Positions 1-6,484 of a stretch of 9,974 nt of DNA are shown here, one piece after another. The translations under genes and the position numbers were made by a program. Each line of letters begins with the position of its first letter. The stretch's first letter is position 1. Origin of the DNA: an uncultured Gemella sp. (GTDB lineage: Bacteria; Bacillota; Bacilli; Staphylococcales; Gemellaceae); assembly GCA_927911695.1 (NCBI GenBank), contig CAKMQO010000118.1:1-9974 (forward strand). The letters are read 5' to 3'. Under the pieces are notes generated by a model, which worked only from the letters and a program-made list of their open reading frames with translations, was not told the origin of the DNA and ran no database searches.

Positions 1-1511
1 GTGTTTTTACACTTACAACAATATTTTACAGAAAATCATGCAATTAAATTTGAAACAGAACTCAGAAGAAAATTACTTCAGAGTTACTTTGACTTAGGAC
101 CTGACTTTACATCAAGAGAAGGATCAGGAAAGCTAGTAACCCTAGCGATTGATGGAATAGGAAAAGTAAAACAGTATTTTGAATTAAATGTATCAAAACA
201 AATCCGTGGAGCTATTATCCCAACCTTAGTAGTGATTTTTATATTCTATACAGATTATGTATCAGCTTTAATGATAATATCAGTAATACCAGTTATCGTT
301 ATTTTTATGATACTATTAGGAATTAACGCTAGAGATATGGCGAATAGACAGTATAAAAAATATAGAGCATTATCTAATAACTTTATTGATACAATTCGAG
401 GAGTAGAGACCCTTAAATTTTTAGGGGTAAGTAAAAACTACTTACCTATTATGGAAAAGAAAAATAAAGAGTATCGCCAGAGTACTATGAAGACACTTAG
501 TGTAGCATTTTTAAACAGCTTTGCACTTGATTTCTTAACAACAATCGCAATTGCTCTTTTAGCTGTTAGATTAGGAATTCTATTATTAGATGGAGATACG
601 GTATTATTACCATCGCTTACTGTATTATTAATAGCTCCAGAATTTTTCCTACCAATGAAACAAGCTGCGACAGATTATCATGCAACGCTTGATGGTCAAA
701 TGGCTTATGAAGATATTAATCGAATGATAGTGGATAACGAGAAAAATAAATCTCAGAAATCTTCTATCGAGAGTGTAGAAAGTATAAAACTACAAAATGT
801 AGGATTAATAAAAGATGACAAAAAAATTCTTGATAATATTACTTTATCGATAAACAAAGGTGAAAAGATTTGTCTTGTAGGACAAAGTGGAAGTGGAAAA
901 ACTTCATTAATCTCGTTATTATCTGGCTTTAATGAACAGAGTGAAGGTGAGATATTAATTAACGATGAAGTTACAAACTTAAAAAATGTCCACTGGTCAA
1001 ATAATATCTCATATATTTCACAATTTCCTTATATTTTCCCAGATACAATTCGCAATAATATATTATTCTATTCTAATGAAAATATAAGTGAAGATCATTA
1101 AAAGAAATTAGTGAGTTAGTAGGTTTAGATAAATTCATATCTACATTACCACAAGGGTACGACACTAATATTGGAGAAGGTGGTCAAGAATTAAGTGGTG
1201 GTCAAGCGCAACGTATTGCTATCGCTAGAGCATTAATTAGTAATAGAGAAGTAATTATTTTAGATGAACCTACAAGTCACCTGGACATAGAAACAGAGTT
1301 TGAGATTAAAGAAAAACTACTAGAATTATTTAAAGGTAGAACTGTAATTATTGCTACACATAGACTACACTGGTTGAATAATGTAGATTATGTATTAAAT
1401 CTAGAACAAGGAAAAGTTAGTGATTTCGAGAAAGTTGCCGAATTTAAAAATTCACCACGTTTCGAAGAATTGAAAGCTAATCTAGTAGGAGGTAGCTATA
1501 GTGAACAATAA
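1..1511 (+). pseudogene. cydD: CydD-type thiol-reductant ABC exporter subunit, 5'-partial, one frameshift
   Basis: This is a fused membrane/ATPase half-transporter. In known systems CydDC exports cysteine and glutathione and is needed to assemble cytochrome bd oxidase. The window opens inside the transmembrane domain, so roughly the first 60 residues lie outside. The first open stretch ends at 1101 and carries hydrophobic helices and Walker A (GQSGSGKT, codon 294 onward). The protein continues one frame over from about 1100 to the TAA at 1509-1511, with the ABC signature LSGGQ (1191-1205), Walker B (LDEPTS) and the H-loop (ATHR). A single T lost near 1096 (GAAGATTCATTA expected, GAAGATCATTA present) explains the break. 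The two halves join without missing domain sequence, so this is either a recent lesion or a sequencing error. The end overlaps the cydC start by 11 bp, indicating translational coupling. The CydD assignment is from family resemblance and pairing with the next gene. Confidence 0.85.
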
Positions 1512-3233
1512 TTCAATAATAAGAAAAGAACTTAAAAAGAATAAAGGTGTAATGAGCGGAGTAGTCTTTTTAGGATTAATGTCTGTTATTAGTGGAGCAG
1601 CATTAATGTACGTATCAGGTTACTTAATAAGTAAAGCATCATTACAAATAGGAAATATCCTAATGCTACAGGTACCTACAGTATTAACAAGAACATTCTC
1701 GTTAGCACAATCTACATTTGCTTATATTCAAAGGCTAGTGAGTCACAATTTAGTTTTAGGAATAATAGAAAAAATGCGTAGTAGAGTATATAAAATATTA
1801 GAACCTAAAGCATTGAAATTGAAAAAAGAATATAAATCTGGAGATTTACTAGGTATTATTTCTGAAGATATTGAAAATATGCAAAATATCTATCTAAAAA
1901 CAATATTCCCAAGTATTATTTCATTAGTATTATATGTAATTTTCATTACAGTAATGTTTGGGTATGATATGAATTATGCTCTATTAGCAACACTATTTGG
2001 AATTTTTATAATTTTTGTAGTACCATTCGCTTCACTTACAATTACTAGAAAAAACTTCCAAATTATGAAAGAAGCTAAATATAACCTATATCGTGATTTT
2101 ACTAGTGCTATTTTTGGATTAAGTGATTGGATTTCTTCTAATAAAGTAAATGAATTCATGGATGACTACCAAGTTAAAGAACAAAAACTTTTAAAACGTG
2201 AAAGAAAAATTAAAACATTCGTTCACTTAAGAGAAAACTTTGTTAACCTACTTGCAGGTGCCACAGCTTTCTTAATGATTTATAGTTGTTGGAATATGAC
2301 AGTTAACAATGTAATCGAAAATGTCTATATTGCATCATTCTGTATGATGGTGTTATCGGTTCTTAGTGTGGCTGTAATGACGAGTGAAGCAGTAGCTCAC
2401 ATTCCAGGATATGAAGTTTCAATAAATAGAGTAAAAGAATTTTTATGCTCAAGAAGATGATGAAAAAGTCGAAGTAACTGATGCAAAAAATTCTGAAGGA
2501 AATATTATTGATGTCAAAAACTTAACTTTTGAATATGAACAAGGCAAAACTATTTTAAATAATTTATCACTTTCTATTAAAAAAGGTGAGAAAGTAGCAA
2601 TATTAGGAAGAAGTGGTGTAGGAAAATCTACATTGGTGAAATTATTAACAGGTACTTATACAGATTATCATGGTGAGATTATTGTTCTTGATAAAAAACC
2701 AACAGAAACAATGTTAGGTACAGAAATTTCACTTTTAAACCAAAAACCTTACCTATTTGATATGACGATTAGAGAAAATCTTAAACTTTCTCTTCTAGAC
2801 ACAGAATTAGAAGAAGCTGAAATTGAAGATAAAATTAATGATAGTTTAGAAAAAGCACAGCTAACTAAATTACTTCAAAGTTTACCAGAGGGAATAGATA
2901 CAAATGTATTTGAAACTGGTAGTAGATTTTCAGGTGGAGAACGTCAACGTATAGCATTCGCTAGAAGTATAATTCAAATAATGAATTATTACTATTAGAT
3001 GAGCCGACTGTAGGATTAGATCCAAAGACAGAACATGAACTGTTAACTACAATTTTTGAATCTAGTAAAGATAAAACAATTGTATGGATTACCCATCATT
3101 AAACTCTATCGAATATATGGATAGAATAATATTCATTAAAGATGGAGAAATAGAGATGGATGGGACTCATAGTGAACTTTACGCAACAAATGATAAGTAT
3201 AAGAAATTGTATGATATGGATAATATAGCGTAA
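1501..3233 (+). pseudogene. cydC: CydC-type thiol-reductant ABC exporter subunit, three frameshifts
   Basis: This is the second half-transporter of the CydDC heterodimer. It starts at GTG 1501, preceded by a strong AGGAGGT (1487-1493, 7-nt spacing). The first open stretch (1501-2460) is the six-helix membrane domain. The ATPase domain follows in three pieces: frame 2 to 2998 with Walker A (GRSGVGKST, about 2608-2634) and the signature SGGERQR (about 2932); frame 1 to 3102 with Walker B (LLDEPTVGLDP) and H-loop (WITHH); and frame 3 to the TAA at 3231-3233. Likely causes are an extra T in the T run at 2439-2443, a lost A near 2975 and a lost T near 3100, all in homopolymers. Rejoined, the protein is about 577 residues, normal for the family. 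As written, no single frame encodes a full ATPase. Either the locus is dying or the consensus has indel errors. Confidence 0.85.
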
Positions 3234-3338
3234 TAGTATTTGCAAAACTTTACAAATATAGAGCAGTTACAGGAATAAGAAAAACGACTAACACAGGTAA
3301 AGAGAAACGAGTTAGACCTATAAATTTTGATTGAAAAA

Positions 3339-3347
3339 TGCTATAAT
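3339..3347 (+). promoter_or_regulatory. extended -10 promoter for the DUF1697 gene
   Basis: TGcTATAAT is a perfect extended -10 element (TGnTATAAT, TATAAT at 3342-3347). It lies 42 bp before the ATG at 3389. No good -35 is seen at 17 bp (TATAAA at 3319-3324), which fits an extended -10 promoter. The stretch 3234-3338 after cydC holds no gene and no clear terminator. Confidence 0.6.
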
Positions 3348-3388
3348 ATAACTTGTATAAAAGTTTAAAGTATTTGGAGGTTTAGAAT

Positions 3389-3924
3389 ATGCAAGTAATT
3401 GCACTATTGAGAGGAGTAACACCGACAGGAAAAAAATAGAATACCTAAAAATGTCATTTTTGGTAGAGATACTTGAAAAGTAGGATTAAAAAAAGTAAAG
3501 ACTTATATTCAAAGTGGTAATGTTATTTTGGAAACAGAGTTGTCAAAAGGGGAAACAGGAAAGTTAATTCATGACACAATAGCTAAAGAAATAGGAGCAG
3601 ATTTAAGTGTCATTATAAAAGAAAAAAATCAATTACAGATAGCTATTGAGGAAAATCCGTTTAATGAAAATTATGATTTTTCAAGAATACATTTAGTATT
3701 CACTAACGATAGTATGGGAGAAGATGAACTAAAAAAAACTGGAAATAAAGACTTTGGAGATGAAAAGTTTATTATTGGTTCTGAATGTTTATATATGTAT
3801 CTTCCAAGAGATGCAAGTCCCAAAAGATTGAATAATAATTATCTTGAAAAACAGCTTTCAATAACTATGACAACGAGGAAATTAAAATGTTGTTGAACAT
3901 TTAGTCGAATTATGTAAGAAATAG
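3389..3924 (+). pseudogene. DUF1697-family protein, multiply frameshifted
   Basis: DUF1697 proteins are soluble, about 180 residues, and of unknown function. The N-terminus (MQVIALLRGV, then GKNRIPKM) and the segment VKTYIQSGNV are typical of the family. The start is ATG 3389 with GGAGG at 3376-3380. Reading is broken by an extra A after ACAGGA (near 3436), an extra A after ATACCT (near 3450), and a lost A in the CTTGAAAAG stretch (near 3478). The longest open part is 3528-3896, covering the middle and the conserved MYLPRDASPKRLNN region. After a further indel near 3880 the C-terminus resumes as VVEHLVELCKK and stops at 3922-3924. Repairing these breaks gives about 178 residues, the normal length. 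A second partial copy at 9821-9974 has the correct base counts at the first three sites, which confirms the reconstruction. Confidence 0.75.
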
Positions 3925-3973
3925 GAATAAACACCAGCTTATTGAAGTAACAATTAAACATAACTAATACAAG

Positions 3974-4005
3974 AACAGTAAATCAAAAAAGGTTTACTGT
4001 TTTTT
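3974..4005 (+). terminator. Rho-independent terminator after the DUF1697 gene
   Basis: A perfect 9-bp stem, AACAGTAAA (3974-3982) and TTTACTGTT (3993-4001), encloses a 10-nt loop and runs into a T tract ending at 4005. The A-rich sequence before the left arm could extend pairing with the T tract. It lies 50 bp after the DUF1697 stop. Confidence 0.75.
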
Positions 4006-4066
4006 CTGGGTCTATAATAAATACGGTTGATAATAAATATTAGCCGTATTTATTATAGACCCAGAA
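4004..4066. repeat. perfect 23-bp palindrome, MITE-like or IS-end-like
   Basis: The arms 4004-4026 and 4044-4066 are exact reverse complements over 23 bp, separated by 17 bp. Taking the core as GGGTCTATAATAAATACGG to its complement gives a ~57-bp unit. The arm resembles my memory of ISL3-family terminal repeats, but there is no obvious flanking target duplication and no coding capacity. It could be a minimal non-autonomous element, two IS ends left back to back, or a bidirectional transcription stop. Confidence 0.6.
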
Positions 4067-4072
4067 CCTTTG

Positions 4073-4135
4073 GGAGGGTGACTCGATAAAACTGATTTCT
4101 CAGAAATCACGATTTTTGAGTCACTCCATTTTTTT
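4073..4135 (+). terminator. branched hairpin followed by seven T residues
   Basis: The outer stem pairs GGAG..TGACTC (4073-4084, with a two-base bulge) with GAGTCACTCC (4118-4127). An inner hairpin pairs GATTTC (4094-4099) with GAAATC (4103-4108). The right arm is followed after CA by T7 at 4129-4135. It acts plausibly as a terminator on the plus strand, but its two-level structure is also like a small mobile palindrome. No gene is seen in 3925-4232. Confidence 0.55.
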
Positions 4136-4186
4136 CTTAATATTTAGTAAAAGTTTAAAATATGTATATAAACAAATAATGATGTA

Positions 4187-4195
4187 TGTTAGAAT
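4187..4195 (+). promoter_or_regulatory. possible orphan extended -10 promoter
   Basis: TGtTAGAAT fits an extended -10. Shortly downstream, GAAGGATAA (4225-4233) looks like a ribosome-binding site, but the sequence then runs directly into the IS256-family end at about 4233 with no start codon. This may be the leader of a gene displaced by the IS, possibly the regulator/methyltransferase block now starting near 4644. It is weak, based on motif only. Confidence 0.3.
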
Positions 4196-4312
4196 AATAT
4201 GTAATAGTAATTATATCGACGTAGAAGGATAAGGCAGTGTCAAGATTTTTGTGTAAACATAATCTGAGGTTTTAAATAAAGTTAACTATTTATAATTTTA
4301 TTAGTTCTTATG

Positions 4313-4433
4313 GCTTTTATTTCTTAGAGTTTAATAAGATTTTTCGAGAGATTTTGTCAAGAATTCAAAGAAGGCTTGCCCTTGTTCTTGACAAAATCAT
4401 AGAAAAATCTAAACTCTAGAAGGGAATAAAAGC
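4313..4433. repeat. long imperfect palindrome in the IS256 tail
   Basis: Nested arms pair across 120 bp. GCTTTTATT (4313-4321) pairs with 4425-4433. AGAGTTTA (4326-4333) pairs with 4410-4417. GATTTTTC (4338-4345) pairs with 4402-4409. ATTTTGTCAAGAA (4351-4363) pairs with 4385-4397. It begins at the transposase stop codon and may terminate transposase transcripts or block read-through from outside. Confidence 0.65.
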
Positions 4434-4655
4434 TAGTATATATATATTTCTTCTATCATATTCTCTAATTCTTCTTTCGCCATACTAAAGCCATAGTGCG
4501 ATATACCTACATATTTTACGTTATATTCACATGCTGATACACAAACATATCTGTTTAGAGATTGTTCATTAGGGAATTGTTCTTTTTTCTTAATTCCTTT
4601 TTTTAGATGTTTATTATAATTTTCTATTATATTTGTTGTATGAATACTTCTTCTT
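4433..4655 (-). pseudogene. IS256-family (Mutator-type) transposase, C-terminal fragment
   Basis: Read on the minus strand, about 74 residues remain before the stop (CTA at 4433-4435 on the plus strand). Family hallmarks are HTTNIIE, which ends the catalytic region in these transposases, then KKEQFPNEQSLNR and YGF near the C-terminus. Family members are usually about 400 residues, so over 80% is missing, including the DDE residues. The 5' end is lost at the junction with the regulator gene, so no start codon exists. It is very unlikely to be functional. Confidence 0.7.
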
Positions 4656-4826
4656 ATTGATTTAGATATGCAACATAATGAGCTTATGGAAAAAGCAAAT
4701 GTAAGTAGGAGTACATTTTATAAATTAAAGAATGGTGAGAATGTAACTACCGATATTTTACTCAGAATTTGTGATACATTGGATTGCGACATATCAGAAA
4801 TTATGGAGTGTATTAAAAATGATTGA
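4644..4826 (+). pseudogene. Xre/Cro-type helix-turn-helix regulator, N-terminally truncated
   Basis: The frame runs open from 4644 to TGA 4824-4826. It reads LLIDLDM, then ELMEKANVSRSTFYKLKNGE and a tail ILLRICDTLDCDISEIMECI. This is the pattern of ~70-residue Cro/C1-fold regulators, with the recognition helix around VSRSTFYKLKNG. About 10 N-terminal residues are missing where the IS256 remnant begins. The first in-frame ATG is 4668, with no convincing ribosome-binding site. The stop overlaps the next gene's start (ATGATTGA, 4819-4826), so regulator and methyltransferase were translationally coupled. Such small regulators are often found beside modification enzymes and phage genes. Whether the truncated protein still binds DNA is doubtful. 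Confidence 0.65.
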
Positions 4827-5543
4827 AATAATAAATGGAGAATGCATAGAAGAATTGAGGAAGTTAGACTCATCTACAGTTGATTTAATTATTACAGATC
4901 CTCCCTATAATATTGCGAATTTCATGAACGGGAGAGATACAAATCTACAAAAAATGCGTTCTAATTTTTTTGGTGCTGCTGGTTGGGATGATTTAGATTT
5001 TAATGATTGGAAAGACCATATGAGATTGTTTTTAAAGAATCAAGTAGGATACTTAAGAATGGTGCTTCCATGATAGTTTTTTATGACAATATTAAGGGTT
5101 GAAACTCTTGTTGAAATAGCAAATAAATTTGGTTTTTATTATAAAACAACTGGAATTTGGCACAAAACAAATCCAATGCCTAGAAATATGAATTTACATT
5201 TTGTTAATTCAAATGAGTGCTGGATATATTTTACTTATAAAACAAAAACAGGAACATTCAATAATAAAGGTAAATTGGTTCTAGACTATATTGAAACATC
5301 TGTCACGACTGCTAGGGAAAAGAAATTAGGTAAACATCCAACACAAAAGCCAATTATATTATTCAAACATTTTATAAGATTGCTTTCAAATAAGGGCGAT
5401 TTAGTAGTAGATCCATTTCTAGGAAGCGGTTCTTCTGCAATTGCAAGCTATAGATTAAATAGAAATTTTATCGGTGTTGAATTAGAAGAAAAATATGCTA
5501 AATTAGCGAATATGAGGGTAGAAGATGAAAAACAAGTTATTGA
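4819..5543 (+). pseudogene. beta-class DNA methyltransferase (N6-adenine or N4-cytosine), two frameshifts
   Basis: This is an S-adenosylmethionine-dependent DNA methyltransferase. The catalytic motif DPPYNI (4897 onward) comes before the AdoMet-binding motif DPFLGSGSS (5410 onward). That order defines the beta class. HPTQKP, just before the second motif, is also typical. The start is ATG 4819 with GGAG at 4805-4808; an in-frame ATG at 4771 is less likely because it lies inside the regulator gene. A lost A near 5056 (TTAAGAATGG, expected TTAAAGAATGG) closes the frame at 5073. An extra G near 5096 then restores it, giving NGASMIVFYDNIKVETL when repaired. The native C-terminus is probably VEDEKTSY, ending at TGA 5541-5543; this needs one more A in the A run at 5528-5532. 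No matching restriction endonuclease is visible. The target sequence cannot be read from the protein. Confidence 0.7.
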
Positions 5544-5950
5544 TTTGTTTTCTGGAGTTGGTGGACTATCTAAAGGATTTTTCGACTCAGGATTTGAAAT
5601 TGTCTTAGCAAATGAAGTTGACTATTCTATAGCTAATTCTTATAAAAAAAATTATCCTAAAGTGAAAATGATTAATGAAGATATTTCAAAATTAGATATT
5701 GATGATGTTTTTAATGAGTATAAAAATATAGACGTAATTGTTGGGGGACCAACTTGTCAAGGATTTTCTCAAAAAGGGAAAAGAAAAATAATGGATGATC
5801 CACGTAATTATTTATTTAAATATTTTTTTAAGGTAGTTAGTGTTGTTAGACCGAAGTATTTTGTGCTAGAAAATGTACCCAACATATTAACTGCAAATAA
5901 CGGACATTTTAAAGACGAAATTTATAGCTTATGTTCCAGTAATGGTTACA
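5525..5950 (+). pseudogene. DNA (cytosine-5) methyltransferase, C-terminally truncated
   Basis: This is the N-terminal half of a C5-cytosine methyltransferase. Motif I is DLFSGVGGLSKGF (5542 onward). Motif IV is GGPTCQGFS, with the catalytic Cys at 5755-5757 and a Thr where Pro is usual (GGPPCQ). Motif VI is ENVP (5869-5880). Motif VIII, the target-recognition domain and motifs IX-X are absent, so about half the protein is gone and activity is not expected. The probable native start is ATG 5525 with GAGGG at 5514-5518. One A seems missing from the A run after it; with six A it would read MKKQVIDLF, and the upstream methyltransferase would stop separately. As written the two enzymes form one open frame (5083-5958). 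Coding sequence ends at GYTL, abutting a recombinase tail. Confidence 0.75.
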
Positions 5951-6052
5951 CGTTATGATGATACCCTAGTAAGGAAGATTATCCAGAATGTTAGTGTTTA
6001 TGATGACCACTTTGTAATATACTTTAAATCTGGAATTGAAATGGAAGTATGA
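5951..6052 (+). pseudogene. large serine recombinase, C-terminal tail
   Basis: A frame ending at TGA 6050-6052 reads RYDDTLVRKIIQNVSVYDDH and then FKSGIEMEV. This matches the extreme C-terminus of the transposon-type large serine recombinases (TndX/Tn1549-like integrases), where an E/D-x-LVR-x-I...V-Y-D...F-K-SG-IE pattern is common. Only about 34 codons of a ~500-residue enzyme remain, and the catalytic serine domain is gone. It is joined directly to the truncated cytosine methyltransferase around 5945-5956, so a deletion removed the end of one gene and nearly all of the other. It marks the edge of a former integrative element. Confidence 0.6.
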
Positions 6053-6067
6053 TTTAATACTAATATA

Positions 6068-6109
6068 AACCGTCAATTAAGAGTTAGGTTCTCTTGATTG
6101 GCGGTTTTT
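6068..6109 (+). terminator. strong Rho-independent terminator
   Basis: A 16-bp stem pairs AACCGTCAATTAAGAG (6068-6083) with CTCTTGATTGGCGGTT (6091-6106), with two G-T wobbles, a 7-nt loop, and T residues to 6109. It lies 15 bp after the recombinase stop, as expected for the natural terminator of that gene. Confidence 0.85.
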
Positions 6110-6117
6110 GCATTGAC

Positions 6118-6146
6118 TTTTACATGATTTATACATGTGATATTAT
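6118..6146 (+). promoter_or_regulatory. promoter for the DUF1413-like gene
   Basis: A -35 TTTACA (6118-6123), 17-bp spacer, and -10 TATTAT (6141-6146) with TG one base upstream (TGaTATTAT, extended -10). The ribosome-binding site AAGGAG (6175-6180) and ATG 6189 follow. Confidence 0.5.
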
Positions 6147-6188
6147 CAAAAATGTTGTTTATAAGTTTATTGATAAGGAGTTGACCAA

Positions 6189-6352
6189 ATGAGTGATGTA
6201 ATAAGCTGTTAGATGAAGCTATTAAAGAAACCGAAAACTTGTACGAAGGAGAAGTCTTTATTTTTAAGTAATTGTTTAAAGGATATGTATAGAACAGGAT
6301 ACCGAGAAAGGACTGTACTAATGTCTTAGTAGATGTTTTTGAGATATTTTAA
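6189..6352 (+). pseudogene. decayed DUF1413-like small protein gene
   Basis: ATG 6189 has a good AAGGAG eight bases upstream but reads only MSDVISC before a stop. In frame 2, from 6206, the sequence continues as LLDEAIKETENLYEGEVFIF, then LFKGYV and NRIPRKD, ending at TAA 6350-6352. These blocks resemble DUF1413-family proteins (EGE-F-LFKGY-WNRIPR) often found in mobile elements. Two in-frame stops interrupt it: TAA at 6269-6271 and TAG at 6290-6292, where a Trp codon (TGG) is expected. One frameshift near 6203 separates the start from the body. Unlike other broken genes here, the stops are substitutions, so this one is probably genuinely decayed. The family call is from short motifs. Confidence 0.55.
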
Positions 6353-6368
6353 ATAATATAAAAACACT

Positions 6369-6382
6369 TGAATAAATGCTCA
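6369..6382. promoter_or_regulatory. upstream candidate ArsR/CadC-type operator half of a pair
   Basis: TGAATAAATGCTCA is a 14-bp imperfect palindrome of the TGAAT-n4-ATTCA type associated with SmtB/CadC repressors. It lies just before the -35 of the cadC promoter. The segment ACTTGAATAA (6366-6375) is the exact reverse complement of 6441-6450 in the second site. Confidence 0.4.
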
Positions 6383-6390
6383 TATAACTA

Positions 6391-6419
6391 TTGACACAAG
6401 AGAAAAATAATAATATAAT
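6391..6419 (+). promoter_or_regulatory. consensus promoter of the cad operon
   Basis: TTGACA (6391-6396), a 17-bp spacer and TATAAT (6414-6419) form a full sigma-A consensus promoter, expected to be very strong unless repressed. Transcription would start around 6426, giving a ~60-nt leader to the ATG at 6485. Confidence 0.85.
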
Positions 6420-6433
6420 AAATATACATCGTA

Positions 6434-6447
6434 TGAATGATTATTCA
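6434..6447. promoter_or_regulatory. candidate CadC/SmtB-type operator
   Basis: TGAATGATTATTCA is a palindrome with perfect 5-bp arms and a 4-bp centre, closely matching the general ArsR/SmtB operator form. It sits about 8-22 bp after the predicted transcription start, where bound repressor would block the operon. It is the likely target of the adjacent repressor. This is inferred from position and pattern. Confidence 0.6.
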
Positions 6448-6484
6448 AGTAATTAGATGAAATGATTTAAAAAGAGGTGATAAT

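Larger units (their letters stand above)
4233..4657 (-). mobile_element. IS256-family insertion sequence, 3' remnant
   Basis: The remnant contains the transposase C-terminus (4433 to about 4655, minus strand), a ~200-bp tail, and a terminal sequence beginning about 4233 (GGCAGTGTCAAG then TTTTTGTGTAAAC). The TTGTGTAAA core recalls IS256-family inverted repeats. The transposase N-terminus, catalytic centre and second terminal repeat are absent, so it cannot move on its own. The truncated side joins the regulator fragment around 4643-4657. The exact outer boundary is inferred. Confidence 0.65.

Noticed and set aside
1080..1110. Programmed frameshift within cydD
   Set aside because: No slippery heptamer or downstream structure is apparent at the break, and the gene family has no known recoding; a simple one-base loss explains it.
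1974..2159. 61-codon minus-strand frame opposite the CydC membrane domain
   Set aside because: It lies antisense within an obvious ABC transporter gene, has no ribosome-binding site and no family features.
4819..5958. Complete restriction-modification system
   Set aside because: Two methyltransferases and a regulator are present but no endonuclease is recognisable, and all three genes are damaged.
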